In this document: positions 50,580-60,521 of the stretch, piece by piece | How positions within the stretch are numbered: the first letter of the stretch is position 1 | How the letters are laid out: each line of letters opens with the position of its first letter | NCBI GenBank assembly: GCA_000237975.1 | Contig: CP003179.1 | Coordinates: forward strand, 806,001 to 870,000 | DNA from: Sulfobacillus acidophilus DSM 10332 | GTDB taxonomy: Bacteria > Bacillota > Sulfobacillia > Sulfobacillales > Sulfobacillaceae | Direction of reading: 5' to 3' | Length of the DNA stretch: 64,000 bases | Translations under genes and position numbers: made by a program | The notes under the pieces: model-generated | Told to the model about the DNA's origin: nothing | What the model saw: the letters and a program-made list of their open reading frames with translations, nothing else | The model's database searches: none

Positions 50580-51341
50580 GTGGACAGTCATGAACACATA
50601 TCGGTGATCGATAAAATGGCAGAACTTCTTGATGTCATTTGTCGGGATGGGTCCGGTAATCCTTCGGACTTAAGCCGACGGTTGGGGATCCCGCGAACCA
50701 CCGTGCATCGAATTCTCCAAACGTTGGTTGACTTGAAGATATTGACCTCCACGTATGAGCCGGGGCCCCGATTACTGCAATGGGCTGCTCCGGCCTATGG
50801 GCAACAGGGATTGGAGATTATCGCCCAGGAGTCTCTTCAGCGTCTGGTTGGCCAATTTCATGATACGGCCAGCGTTTATATACGAACCGGGGTAGCCCGC
50901 GTGTGTATTGGGCGTCTCGAAGGGACCGAAGCGATTCATCATCGGGTTCACGTGGGGGCTGTGTTGCCGCTTCACATCGGATCGGCCGGTCGCGTGTTGT
51001 TAGCCTGGTTGGATGATGAAACGCGGAACCGTCTGATTCAACAATCGATTGCCTGGTCACAGGTCTCCTTGCCTCGGGTTTCTCCCGATTGGCGGCAAAT
51101 TCGTCGGGAGGGATGGGCCTTTACGCAGGGCGAACGCGATCCGGTATTGGCATCGGTCAGTGTGCCCATATTTGACGGGGCCGATCATGTGGCTGCTGCC
51201 TTAAGTATCTCCGGACCGTCCGGTCGATTTGATCGTCCGCGAGTGTTGGCCATGGTTCAAGAACTCCAAAAAGAAGCTCAGGCTATTCGCGTTCGGTGGC
51301 AATCGATAGATCCTGGCAATCTGGACCAAGAGAAAGAGTGA
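50580..51341 (+). CDS. IclR-family transcriptional regulator
   Basis: About 253 residues. N-terminal winged helix (KMAELLDVICRDGSGNPSDLSRRLGIPRTTVHRILQTLVDL) and a C-terminal ligand domain (DTASVYIRTGVARVCIGRLEGTE...LHIGSAGRVLLAWL...SISGPSGRF). GTG at 50580 after GGAGATG is the most likely start; the frame is open to 50484. It is the first gene of the operon and probably controls it in answer to the pathway substrate. Confidence 0.87.
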   Translation: MDSHEHISVIDKMAELLDVICRDGSGNPSDLSRRLGIPRTTVHRILQTLVDLKILTSTYEPGPRLLQWAAPAYGQQGLEIIAQESLQRLVGQFHDTASVYIRTGVARVCIGRLEGTEAIHHRVHVGAVLPLHIGSAGRVLLAWLDDETRNRLIQQSIAWSQVSLPRVSPDWRQIRREGWAFTQGERDPVLASVSVPIFDGADHVAAALSISGPSGRFDRPRVLAMVQELQKEAQAIRVRWQSIDPGNLDQEKE

Positions 51342-51348
51342 TCGGGTC

Positions 51349-52551
51349 ATGCATTCGAGCAGTCTCAGTGGCGTTCGCGTTCTGGAACTGGGTCAAATGG
51401 TGGCGGCACCCTCGGCTTCGAGAATATTGGCCGACTTTGGGGCCGACGTGATTAAAGTGGAACCGTTATCCGGGGATCCGCTCCGTCATTGGGGGCAGTT
51501 GGCTCCCTCGGGAGATTCCTGGTGGTGGGCGATGCAAGCCAGGAATAAGCGACTTGTCGCCGTGAATTTGCATACCGCCGAAGGTCAACAAATTGTGCGG
51601 GATTTGGTGCCGCATGTGGATGTGGTGATAGCCAACCTACGCCCTGGACGGTTAGAGCAGTGGCGGCTCGGGTATGAGGCCCTCTCCGAAATTCACCCGG
51701 GATTGATCTATGTCAGTATTTCCGGGTTTGGCGCCACCGGACCCTATCGTGAACGGGCGGGCTTCGGCAACATTGCAGAAGCGATGGGAGGTATCCGCTA
51801 TATTACCGGGTATCCGGATCGGCCACCGGTTAGGACGGGCGTTTCTCTCGGGGATGAGCTGGCGGCCCTTTATGCGGTCATCGGCACGTTAATGGCATTA
51901 TATCGTCGCCAGAACGACCCCCAGGGACGAGGCGATTTTGTTGATGTCGCCCTCACCGAATCGGTCATGGCCATTACCGAGGCGTTAATTCCGGAATATG
52001 TCAATGCCGGTATTATTCAAGAACGGACGGGCAATCAATTGTTAAGGGCGGCGCCGTCCAATACCTACCCTACCAGGGACCGAAAATGGATCGCGATTGG
52101 TGCCAATAGCCAGGGAACTTTTACGGCATTGGCCGGCTTGATGGGGCGTGCCGACCTGGTGGACGATCCGCGTTTTCTGACCAATACCGACCGCGTTCGC
52201 CATGCCGACATTCTGGATGACCTGATTGCCACCTGGACTATCCAACATGATCTGGCCGATTTGCTCACTCGTTTGGAAGAATCTGGTGTGCCCGCCGGTC
52301 CCGTCATGAATGCCAAAGACATTGTCGAGGATCCGCAAGTGAAGGCCCGCGGGTTTATTCAATTTGTTCCCGGTCCGGGTGGACAGTCGGTGGGAATGGG
52401 AGGCATCGTTCCCCGAATGCAACAGGGAGAGGGAGCCATCCGTTGGGCCGGAGGAGCCGTTGGGGCCCATACCACCGAAGTGCTGACGGAATTATTGGGG
52501 GTCGATTCTGCCCAGATCGAGCGGTGGCGTCAAAACGGGATTGTGACATAA
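51349..52551 (+). CDS. Family III CoA-transferase (CaiB/BaiF)
   Basis: 400 residues. Typical motifs: VRVLELGQMVAAPSASRILADFGADVIKVEP, RNKRLVAVNLHTAEGQ, YVSISGFGATGPYRERAGFG. The catalytic acid, Asp in several studied members, is here Glu204 (FVDVALTESVM), a substitution also common in the wider family. It should activate a carboxylic acid as its CoA thioester for the lyase encoded two genes downstream. Follows the IclR gene by 7 bp. Confidence 0.88.
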   Translation: MHSSSLSGVRVLELGQMVAAPSASRILADFGADVIKVEPLSGDPLRHWGQLAPSGDSWWWAMQARNKRLVAVNLHTAEGQQIVRDLVPHVDVVIANLRPGRLEQWRLGYEALSEIHPGLIYVSISGFGATGPYRERAGFGNIAEAMGGIRYITGYPDRPPVRTGVSLGDELAALYAVIGTLMALYRRQNDPQGRGDFVDVALTESVMAITEALIPEYVNAGIIQERTGNQLLRAAPSNTYPTRDRKWIAIGANSQGTFTALAGLMGRADLVDDPRFLTNTDRVRHADILDDLIATWTIQHDLADLLTRLEESGVPAGPVMNAKDIVEDPQVKARGFIQFVPGPGGQSVGMGGIVPRMQQGEGAIRWAGGAVGAHTTEVLTELLGVDSAQIERWRQNGIVT

Positions 52552-52563
52552 CCGGAGGGGGCC

Positions 52564-53631
52564 ATGGGCGTCTGGCGATTTTACGGCGGGCGATCGTTTA
52601 CCCATGATGGGCGATTCGTCGAGAATCCGGAGTGGATTTTATCCGTCCTGTCGGACTGTGACAGGGTGGTGCATCTGAGGCCGCAGGACATCATTTTACC
52701 GGGCTTTGCCGATTTTCATGTACATCTGGCTTCGCCCGCCAACTCTCTTGGAGTTTTACCCCGGCAGTTGCTGGCCACCGGGGTTCTGGTGGCCGGAGAT
52801 GCCGGGACCGAGGGATGGCGTACGGTAAGCCGGGCGGCAACGTCGGAGGGTCTTCGGATTAAGCGATGGCTGTCTCTATTGCCGGACGGGTTATCGCGCT
52901 ATCCGATGGTGACCCGCTTTTCGGGGCTGACCGACGACGACTGGATTCATTGGCAATCGCTGATGAAAGAGCGGCGTACCGAGATTCTTGGCGTGAAGAT
53001 CCGATTGGGACAAATCGATGAGGCGGATGATGTTCAACTCCTCACGCAGGGACTCGATTTAGCCCGAACGCTGAATTTGCCGCTCATGGTTCATGTCACC
53101 GGAGCATGGATAAACCCGGTCACCGTACTGAATGCCTTAAGACCAGGCGATGTGGTAACCCATGTCTATCATGGGCGACGGGGGACGTTGGCGGACGGCC
53201 CGAACGTAATGGAGGCGCTGACCGCGGCGATCCATAAAGGGGTTTGGCTTGACCTGGGGCACGGAGCCAATCACTTTTCATGGCGATCCTTTCGGCGTCT
53301 GACGGCTCACCAGGTGCTGCCGGACACTATTAGCACGGATATGACGCAGCGCACGTGGGGGAAGGCTCCGGTCTATGACATGGCCCACCTTTGTTCTAAA
53401 TTATGGGCTGGAGGGCTATCTTGGACGGCCATTTATCGTGCGGTGCTCACCTCACCGTTAAAATATCTCGGGCTTAGCCTGCCGGCCGATTCGGCGGTTG
53501 TCCTACGCTATCGTTCCGAGCCTGTTGAATATCCGGATACGGAAGGGGAGGTCGTGGTCGCCACCGGGGGTTGGCGTCCCCAATACATTATCGCCCACGG
53601 TCATGTGGTGATGGCAAGGGAGGGCCTTTAA
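52564..53631 (+). CDS. Amidohydrolase-superfamily metal-dependent hydrolase
   Basis: 355 residues. HxH motif (His52, His54 in GFADFHVHL), a candidate carbamylated Lys in GVKIRLGQ, metal His in LMVHVTG and VTHVYHG, and a catalytic Asp in ISTDMTQ. The order fits the dihydroorotase/deacetylase-like group with a binuclear metal site. It may hydrolyse a lactone, amide or ester to release the acid acted on by the CoA-transferase (inference). GGAGGGGG precedes the ATG. Confidence 0.8.
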   Translation: MGVWRFYGGRSFTHDGRFVENPEWILSVLSDCDRVVHLRPQDIILPGFADFHVHLASPANSLGVLPRQLLATGVLVAGDAGTEGWRTVSRAATSEGLRIKRWLSLLPDGLSRYPMVTRFSGLTDDDWIHWQSLMKERRTEILGVKIRLGQIDEADDVQLLTQGLDLARTLNLPLMVHVTGAWINPVTVLNALRPGDVVTHVYHGRRGTLADGPNVMEALTAAIHKGVWLDLGHGANHFSWRSFRRLTAHQVLPDTISTDMTQRTWGKAPVYDMAHLCSKLWAGGLSWTAIYRAVLTSPLKYLGLSLPADSAVVLRYRSEPVEYPDTEGEVVVATGGWRPQYIIAHGHVVMAREGL

Positions 53632-54519
53632 ATGGCGACTGTGCGAATTATTGATGTCACACCCCGTGACGGACTCCAAGATGCGCCCGGTTATGTTCCG
53701 GTGCCCGATAAGGTGCAGTTGATCCAGGGACTGTTAGGGGCCGGGGTGCCGGCGATCGAAGTCACGGCGTTTGTCAGTCCTCGCTGGAGTCCGCTCATCG
53801 CCGACGGGGAAGAGGTGTTAGGCCAACTGCGTGACCACCAGGGCGAGTGGATTGCCTTGGTGCCCAATCTGAAGGGCGTGCAACGGGCGATCCGGGCCGG
53901 CGTCGACGCGGTGACATTGGTTGTGTCGGCGTCAGAAAGCCATAACCGGGCCAATTTAAATCGTTCGCGCGACGAGACGTTGAATCTGTTGCAGGACGCG
54001 GCCCGGTTAGCCCGCCAACAGGGATTACGGATTCGGGGAGCGGTGAGTACCGCCTTCGACTGTCCTTTTGAGGGACGCGTGGCATTGTCTGCGGTCCTTG
54101 AGGTGGTGGCGCGATATCTTGCCATGGGGGTTGATGAGATTATTCTGGCAGACACATTGGGGACCGCCACTCCCCGTCTGATTAAAGAACGCGTGCAAGC
54201 GATTAAGGCGGTAGCTCCCGAAAAAACGGTGGGTCTTCATTTGCACGATCGCCGGGGATGGGGACTGGCCAATGTGGCGGTGGCATATGAATACGGGGTG
54301 CAGGAGTTTGAAGCGGCTCTAGGCGGTTTGGGCGGCTGTCCTTATGCACCCGGGGCGGCCGGTAACTTGGATTTGGAACGCCTGGTGGAATTTTTCGAAG
54401 CCCAAGGGGTTTCGACCGGGATTGCCGGCGACCGTCTCGTGGAAGTACGACAGCGCGTGCTCACGGTCATTGCCCAGGGATTGCCGGCACCCGAGACAAG
54501 TAAAAAAATGGAGGGCTAA
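53632..54519 (+). CDS. Hydroxymethylglutaryl-CoA lyase-like protein
   Basis: 295 residues. DRE-TIM-type TIM barrel: DVTPRDGLQ at the start, EVTAFVSPRWSP, GLHLHDRRGWGLANV (metal His) and the catalytic-Cys loop GGLGGCPYAPGAAGNLDLE. It cleaves 3-hydroxy-3-methylglutaryl-CoA, or a close hydroxyacyl-CoA, to acetyl-CoA and a keto acid. It starts directly after the stop of the previous gene (TAAATG). Confidence 0.9.
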   Translation: MATVRIIDVTPRDGLQDAPGYVPVPDKVQLIQGLLGAGVPAIEVTAFVSPRWSPLIADGEEVLGQLRDHQGEWIALVPNLKGVQRAIRAGVDAVTLVVSASESHNRANLNRSRDETLNLLQDAARLARQQGLRIRGAVSTAFDCPFEGRVALSAVLEVVARYLAMGVDEIILADTLGTATPRLIKERVQAIKAVAPEKTVGLHLHDRRGWGLANVAVAYEYGVQEFEAALGGLGGCPYAPGAAGNLDLERLVEFFEAQGVSTGIAGDRLVEVRQRVLTVIAQGLPAPETSKKMEG

Positions 54520-54520
54520 T

Positions 54521-55879
54521 ATGGCGACACAACCCAGTACGATAACGATTGCCGATCGCATGAATCGGTTACCCCCGGCCGGGTATTTTCGACGACTGGT
54601 GACCCGCGTTTCCACAGGGGGATTTTTTGAGTTCTACGAACTTTTTATGGCCGGCGCGGTGGGGGCGGCCTTAGTCCATGCGAAAGTGATGGCTTTAAGC
54701 GGCTTGGCGTATTTTGTAGGGGCCGGATTTTTGGGGATGTTTTTTGGCACCTCAATTTTCGGAAATATCAGTGATAAGATCGGGCGGCGTCAAGGATACG
54801 TCTATTCGCTATTGATCTATTCCTTCTTTACGGTCTTAATGGCCTTTTCACCCAATGCCACCTGGATTGATATCTTCCGCATGTTGGCAGGATTTGGCGT
54901 AGGGGCCCAACTGGTGATTATTGACACGTATATCAGTGAAATGACTCCGGCCAGCAGGCGAGGCTACTATATTGCCTTTAGCCAGTTTATTACCTATTGG
55001 GCGGTTCCGGTCGTGGCTTTTCTGGCCTATGCGTTGGTGCCGACCCACTTTCTGATGTCCGGTTGGCGCTGGGTTGTATTGATTGGGGCACTGGGCTCCG
55101 TGGTCGTGTGGTGGATTCGGTTAGGGCTACCGGAATCTCCGCGCTGGTATGAGAATCAGGGCAAAGTGGCCGAGGCCCATGCCGTGATGACGCATATCGA
55201 GAACGAGGTGGCCAAGGAAGTGGGCGTGTTGCCGCCGCCTCAACCCGGCGCGGAAGAAAAAGAGTCGAAAGGGCAATTTCGGGAGATCTGGAAAAAACCC
55301 TATCGTGCGCGAACGATCATGCTGTTGGTATTTAATCTGTTTCAAACCATCGGGTTTTATGGATTTGCGTCGTGGGTTCCCACATTGTTGGTCAGCGAAG
55401 GCATTACGTTAATTCACTCACTTCTCTATACCTTCGTGATTGCGCTGTTTAATCCGTTAGGTCCGATTATCGGCATGCTGATGTCCGACCGCTGGCAGCG
55501 TAAATGGCAGATTGTGACGGTGGCGTTGGCGATTGGGATAACGGGTCTGATTTTCTCGCAAATGCGATCGCCGGCCGGCATCATTTTCTTTGGCGTGATT
55601 ATTATGCTCTTAAACAACTGGTTTAGTACGTTGTTTCATTCCTACCAAGCCGAGTTATATCCGACCCGTATTCGGGCGACCGGCGTCGGATTTACCTATA
55701 GTTGGAGTCGGTTAAGCTCGGCGTTGGTCGGATTTGCCATTGTCGCCCTCTTAAAGGCGTTCGGGGTGCTGGGCGTATTTGCCTTTATCTCGTTCGCCAT
55801 GGCGATGGTGGCTTTTGTCATCGGGACCTTTGGACCTAAAACCAACCGGCGGAGTCTGGAAGACATCTCGGCCGCTTAG
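54521..55879 (+). CDS. MFS transporter, sugar/carboxylate importer type
   Basis: About 452 residues, 12 helices, long central loop. Motifs NISDKIGRRQGYVYS, GFGVGAQLVIIDTYISEMTPASRRG and LGLPESPRW. Such proteins often import aromatic or hydroxy acids with H+. ATG at 54521 is preceded by GGAGGGC. Last gene of the operon, so it probably takes up the substrate of the pathway. Confidence 0.88.
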   Translation: MATQPSTITIADRMNRLPPAGYFRRLVTRVSTGGFFEFYELFMAGAVGAALVHAKVMALSGLAYFVGAGFLGMFFGTSIFGNISDKIGRRQGYVYSLLIYSFFTVLMAFSPNATWIDIFRMLAGFGVGAQLVIIDTYISEMTPASRRGYYIAFSQFITYWAVPVVAFLAYALVPTHFLMSGWRWVVLIGALGSVVVWWIRLGLPESPRWYENQGKVAEAHAVMTHIENEVAKEVGVLPPPQPGAEEKESKGQFREIWKKPYRARTIMLLVFNLFQTIGFYGFASWVPTLLVSEGITLIHSLLYTFVIALFNPLGPIIGMLMSDRWQRKWQIVTVALAIGITGLIFSQMRSPAGIIFFGVIIMLLNNWFSTLFHSYQAELYPTRIRATGVGFTYSWSRLSSALVGFAIVALLKAFGVLGVFAFISFAMAMVAFVIGTFGPKTNRRSLEDISAA

Positions 55880-55895
55880 GGAGGACAAAAACGTT

Positions 55896-55927
55896 AAAAC
55901 CCCCGAGGCATATCCTCGGGGGTTTTT
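55896..55927. terminator. Bidirectional terminator between the IclR operon and gltB
   Basis: AAAACCCCCGAGG / CCTCGGGGGTTTT with a 5-base loop and T/A runs on both sides. Confidence 0.9.
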
Positions 55928-55928
55928 G

Positions 55929-58900
55929 TCATTCGGTGGAAACCGACGGATCGGTTTGCGCCGCTTGCGGTACCAGTTTGATAAAGTGTGCGGGCGGATT
56001 GGCAATGAACTCGGTTAAGGCTTCGGCGCGGTCGGGTTGTCCGGAGCGGGCGAGGGCTTCTTGCGCCTTTCCAAGGAGCTCTTGCACCGCCAGAATATCG
56101 TCCGCGTTTAAGGAGGCCAGTTGCACTTTGGCCGAGCGGGCGAGCCGCGACCGATGCAATTCGGGGGTCAACCCTAATTCCGGGGCTACCCGCAGGTACA
56201 CCGTGCCTCCTGTCATGCCGGAAGCCAGCCAGGGGCCGGGATCGCCGAGAACCAAACCACGGCCGCGCGTCATGTACTCAAAGCCGAAGCCCCGAATCAC
56301 GGCACTTTGCCACATCCCCTGGGCTTGGGCGGGGGGCGTGATGCCATCACCGAGCAAAACGATACTGGCCCCGGCCAACCGGATACCCGCTCGCGCATCG
56401 GCGCCACCCTGAACAATGATGGTGCCGCCTTGGGCTCCATAGGCAAGCGATTTGCCGACATGGCCGCCATAGAACCGGCCGTCGGCGCCGCGGGCCTTTA
56501 ACACCGCGATAAATCCGCCCGACGCGCTCTTCCCGACGCCGTCTTGTGCGCCTCCATGAGCGACCAAGTTGACGCCGTCACTCAAGAAGGCCCCAAATCC
56601 CTGACCGGCAACATGGGGGACCGGCCGGACGACAGGCGACGACCGATCGGCCAAGCGAATGCGTTGCCCGGAGAGTTCGGTGCCAATCGTGCGGGTTTTC
56701 TTGGGTTTGTTCCACCGCGGGTGGGCGGCGATGCTGACCGCACCCGCTTCGCCCACCGCATGGACGTTACGCTGCGCCAAGGCGTCCTCAACCGCCTGGT
56801 TGAGCGATTGGATAAACGGTTCGTAACCGACGGCTTCGGTAAATCGTTCCTGAACCAAAAGATGCGATTGACCAACCGCTTCCGTAATACTGCGAAGGCC
56901 TACCTGCCGTAAATTCGCCTTTAAGCCTTCGGCGATACCGGTAAAGAAGCGGACCAAATGGGCCACCGCCGGTTCAAAGTCTTGCAGTTGGAAGTGCTTG
57001 ATCCCGCGTTCTTGCGCTTCCTCCAAGGTCTCGATTTGCGTGGTGATGCCGACATGGCAGGTATCTAATTGACAGCCGCGACAGACGGTACAACCCAGCG
57101 ATACCATAGCCATCGTTGCAAAGCCCACTCGATTGGCCCCTAACAGGATCATCCGTAAAACATCGTCGGCACTACGCATGCCACCGTCAGCCCAGATTTC
57201 TACCCGATCGCGAAGACCGGCTAACGTCAAGGCCGCATGCGTCAAGGGGACGCCGACATCGGCGGGAAGACCCGCATGTCGCAGGGCGTGTAAGCGGGCG
57301 GCTCCGGTACCCCCTTCAAATCCCGAGAGGGTAATGACGTCGGCACCGGCTTTGACAATTCCCACCGCAATGGTCCCGATATTGGGCACGACGGGAACCT
57401 TGACGATGACCCGCGCATCCGGATTGGCTTCTTTGAGCTCGTCAATGAGTTGCTTCAAGTCTTCGATCGAGTACAGATCATGATTGTTGCTCGGGGAAAT
57501 CAAATCAATCCCCGGTAAAGCATTACGGGCATTCGCAACTTTGGCCGAAACTTTCTTGCCGGGTAGGTGCCCCCCTTCACCCGGTTTGGCACCTTGCCCG
57601 ATTTTGATTTCAATGTATTGCGCCCCGTTTAAAAGGTGGGCATTAATACCGAATCGGCCGGAAGCGACCTGGTGGCCACGCCACCGATAGTACTTGCCGA
57701 TCATATCCGGGATTTCTCCGCCCTCGCCGTTCATGGAGAGCATGTTCAACGTCTTGGCGGATTCCGCATAGGCACGAAATGCGGTTTCGCCTTGGGAGCC
57801 AAAAGACATCGAGGAGATGACGAACGGCAAATCGTGTTCGCCGACCGCTAAAGAGACCGGGGTATGGGGAGACAGCGGTTTTGCCCGGAAGCCCAAGGTG
57901 TGGCGCAAAGCAATGGGGTGCTTGGCTTCGACGGCCCGAGCCTGTTCCAGATATTCGTCGGCCGACAATTCCCCGGATGCCAATTTAATGGCCGGTTTAT
58001 AAATATGCGTGGTCGCCCGATTGACAAATTTGGGCTTGCCGGTGACGCCAATCAATTCCCCGCGGCGTTGCAACAATTGTTGCCGATGTTCCGCCCAATG
58101 ATCTTCCGGGGCTTCGGCAAAGGATACCACGCCTAAGGCATTGGCCAGCGAAGCCGGCCAACCGATAGCGGAAAATACCCGACCATAGCCGCGTAATTCG
58201 TGAATCCCCATCGTCGAAAGGATTTTTTCGAGCCCTTGATTCATCACGGTCATGACCCCTTCCAGGGTCTCATGCGGCACTTGGGCCCAAATCGCGTAAG
58301 GGACTAATGCATCCGCACCGAGCCCGAGGGCGACGACGGCATCGTGGAGGTGGCGAATCTGCCCGCTGCGCACGATAATCCCCACCTGACGGCGCAATTG
58401 GGACTGTCGCAATCGGGCGTCGATTAACCCGACGGCCAAAACAGGATCGAGGCTGACCGATTCCTGGGCTTGATAGGCGTTCTGGTCATCCAACACCAAA
58501 AGGCGGACACCTTCTTGGACCCATGCCAACGCCTCATCGGCCAACCGGGACGCTACGGCTTGTTCGTTCTCTTGGAGGCCCACGGTCAAGGAAAGCGTCC
58601 GGCTTAGAGAGCCAAAATGTTCATGGATGACGGCTAGGTCCGAATCGGAGAGCCAAGGGTGATCGAGCCACAGCGGGCTCGCCCCGGTAATTGCCTGGCC
58701 GAAGTCCGGCTTCGGGCCTAACAGCACGCGCAAACGAAAATGTTCCGTTTCCCGTTCGCGGTCGAGAGCCGGGTTGGTGACGACGGCGACGGTTTCCTGG
58801 AGATAATCGGCTAAATTGGTAATGTCATGAGAGAACGGCGCCAGCGGCCCGTCATAGCCTAATGAGCCAATCGGTTCATGAGCCGTTTCGATCCATTGTT

Positions 58901-60221
58901 TCACCAGTTGCTGGTCGTCACGGTGCCAACCGTCCGCGACAAATTGCCAGTCGGGGACCGTCACCTCGTCGCGGCGGTGGTCCAAAGGCATGGCCATGGC
59001 TGTCGTCGCCTGGCTAAAACGTGCCGCGAGACGATTGAAGATGGCGTCGGTTTCAATAATTTCGGCGGCGCCGGTTTCGGTCCATTCGATGGCAATGACT
59101 TCACCGGGACCGATGATGCGGGGCTCCTTAACCCATTGGTCGTGAGGTACGACGCCCGGTTCAGACGATAGGACAAAGTGCTGGGCCGTCTCTAAAAGCC
59201 ACAGGGGACGAAGACCCATGGCATCCACGGCGGCTGCCACACTGTTGCCGTGGCGATGAACGAAAGCGGCCGGCCCTTCGATCCAAGGCCCCCAAAACGA
59301 CTGGATGGCTTCCCATTGACGTTTCATGTCGTCGGGCAGGGCGTCTAGGATCGCCGGAGACGGGCTGATGGCCAGGCGCATCGCTTCGGCGTGGGTGAGG
59401 CCGAAGCGCTCAATAAAAGCCGACAGCAAACGATCAGCATTTTGCGAGTCGCTGCCGGTAGGAATGGGAAGGATGCCCAAGGACTCCATTTCACGTTGCA
59501 AACGGTCGATGGTATTAATTTCGCCGTTATGAGCCAAACCTAAAAAGGGTTGCACACGGGCCAAATCGGTTAAGGTGTTAGTCGAGAAACGGTTGTGACC
59601 GATGACGGCACGTGGCAAAAATTCTGCTCCACCCCATTCGGTCTCGAATACGTGGTAAAGTGCCGCAGGGCTGGAGGTCATTTTTAAAACCGTATGCCGG
59701 TTGCTAAAGGACGCAATATGTCCCGGGAATGCTTGTTCCAGCGATTGTAACGCCTGAAACGCCTCGGTCAACACCCGAGTGTTCTCTCCCTGGTACCAGA
59801 GGACATGGTTCTCCAGGGCCTGCTCTCCGTCCGTAATTTCCACATGTCCCATGACATAGCGAAACCCGGCCGTCGTGAGAGCTTGCGCAATTTTGTCTCG
59901 CACCTGCCGATGGGATCCGACCGGCGCAACCAGTGTCAACAGCCAAAAGTTTGGATCGTGTGCCGAAAGCCCGAGGTTTCGGCTGTCGAACCGCGCTTGC
60001 CAGACGTCACGGGGAATGTCGGTTAAAAGTCCGGTTCCGTCGGTCCGTTCATCGACCCATCCGGCGCGATGGTCCATTAAATCGAGGGCAAGAAGTCCCG
60101 TAGCCCACAGAGGGACATCTCCCGAGGAGGTCGGTCGCTTGGATACGGCAGCGTAAATCGCACAAGCATCATGATCCTGACCGAGGTAGTGCACGAGGAA
60201 TTGGTGGTTAAGGGTATCCAT
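55929..60221 (-). CDS. gltB: Glutamate synthase large subunit
   Basis: 1430 residues. N-terminal class II glutamine amidotransferase with the nucleophile Cys20 in DACAIYAAV, which implies removal of a 19-residue propeptide; central domain; FMN/synthase domain with GGEIPDMIGKYYRWRGHQVASGRFG and GQGAKPGEGGHLPG; [3Fe-4S] site GCTVCRGCQLDTCHVGI; and the C-terminal GXGXG beta-helix. It makes two glutamates from glutamine and 2-oxoglutarate. No gltD small subunit is adjacent. AAAGGAGG precedes the ATG. Confidence 0.95.
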   Translation of the reverse strand: MDTLNHQFLVHYLGQDHDACAIYAAVSKRPTSSGDVPLWATGLLALDLMDHRAGWVDERTDGTGLLTDIPRDVWQARFDSRNLGLSAHDPNFWLLTLVAPVGSHRQVRDKIAQALTTAGFRYVMGHVEITDGEQALENHVLWYQGENTRVLTEAFQALQSLEQAFPGHIASFSNRHTVLKMTSSPAALYHVFETEWGGAEFLPRAVIGHNRFSTNTLTDLARVQPFLGLAHNGEINTIDRLQREMESLGILPIPTGSDSQNADRLLSAFIERFGLTHAEAMRLAISPSPAILDALPDDMKRQWEAIQSFWGPWIEGPAAFVHRHGNSVAAAVDAMGLRPLWLLETAQHFVLSSEPGVVPHDQWVKEPRIIGPGEVIAIEWTETGAAEIIETDAIFNRLAARFSQATTAMAMPLDHRRDEVTVPDWQFVADGWHRDDQQLVKQWIETAHEPIGSLGYDGPLAPFSHDITNLADYLQETVAVVTNPALDRERETEHFRLRVLLGPKPDFGQAITGASPLWLDHPWLSDSDLAVIHEHFGSLSRTLSLTVGLQENEQAVASRLADEALAWVQEGVRLLVLDDQNAYQAQESVSLDPVLAVGLIDARLRQSQLRRQVGIIVRSGQIRHLHDAVVALGLGADALVPYAIWAQVPHETLEGVMTVMNQGLEKILSTMGIHELRGYGRVFSAIGWPASLANALGVVSFAEAPEDHWAEHRQQLLQRRGELIGVTGKPKFVNRATTHIYKPAIKLASGELSADEYLEQARAVEAKHPIALRHTLGFRAKPLSPHTPVSLAVGEHDLPFVISSMSFGSQGETAFRAYAESAKTLNMLSMNGEGGEIPDMIGKYYRWRGHQVASGRFGINAHLLNGAQYIEIKIGQGAKPGEGGHLPGKKVSAKVANARNALPGIDLISPSNNHDLYSIEDLKQLIDELKEANPDARVIVKVPVVPNIGTIAVGIVKAGADVITLSGFEGGTGAARLHALRHAGLPADVGVPLTHAALTLAGLRDRVEIWADGGMRSADDVLRMILLGANRVGFATMAMVSLGCTVCRGCQLDTCHVGITTQIETLEEAQERGIKHFQLQDFEPAVAHLVRFFTGIAEGLKANLRQVGLRSITEAVGQSHLLVQERFTEAVGYEPFIQSLNQAVEDALAQRNVHAVGEAGAVSIAAHPRWNKPKKTRTIGTELSGQRIRLADRSSPVVRPVPHVAGQGFGAFLSDGVNLVAHGGAQDGVGKSASGGFIAVLKARGADGRFYGGHVGKSLAYGAQGGTIIVQGGADARAGIRLAGASIVLLGDGITPPAQAQGMWQSAVIRGFGFEYMTRGRGLVLGDPGPWLASGMTGGTVYLRVAPELGLTPELHRSRLARSAKVQLASLNADDILAVQELLGKAQEALARSGQPDRAEALTEFIANPPAHFIKLVPQAAQTDPSVSTE

Positions 60222-60279
60222 AGGCGACCTCCTTTGATGACGGATAAAAAGTCCAGAAAAAAGAATACTTATACAGTCT

Positions 60280-60308
60280 ATAGTAACTCAATTCCCGCGT
60301 CGGAACAA
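60280..60308 (-). promoter_or_regulatory. Promoter of gltB
   Basis: Minus strand TTGTTC (60303-60308), 17-bp spacer, TACTAT (60280-60285), about 60 bp before the start codon. Confidence 0.45.
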
Positions 60309-60521
60309 CTGTAGGCTTTCACCGTTTATGCCCGGGTTGGGTAAACTCTTTACGACAAACGACGGATCAAACTCCGAAGACTCGAACGCAACCTGACATA
60401 ACCTAGAATAAGGGAAGTATATTGGTGTTAACTATACATTAAATGGAAGGGTGTTGCAATAGGTGATTTGATTCACAAATATTCTGGGATTAGTTTATGT
60501 CGCGCGACAAATGTATAGACG
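60309..60521. other. Intergenic region without a visible gene
   Basis: Between the gltB promoter and the 3' end of the minus-strand DHA2 gene. A+T-rich around 60410-60490. No convincing ORF, terminator or RNA gene was seen. Confidence 0.5.
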
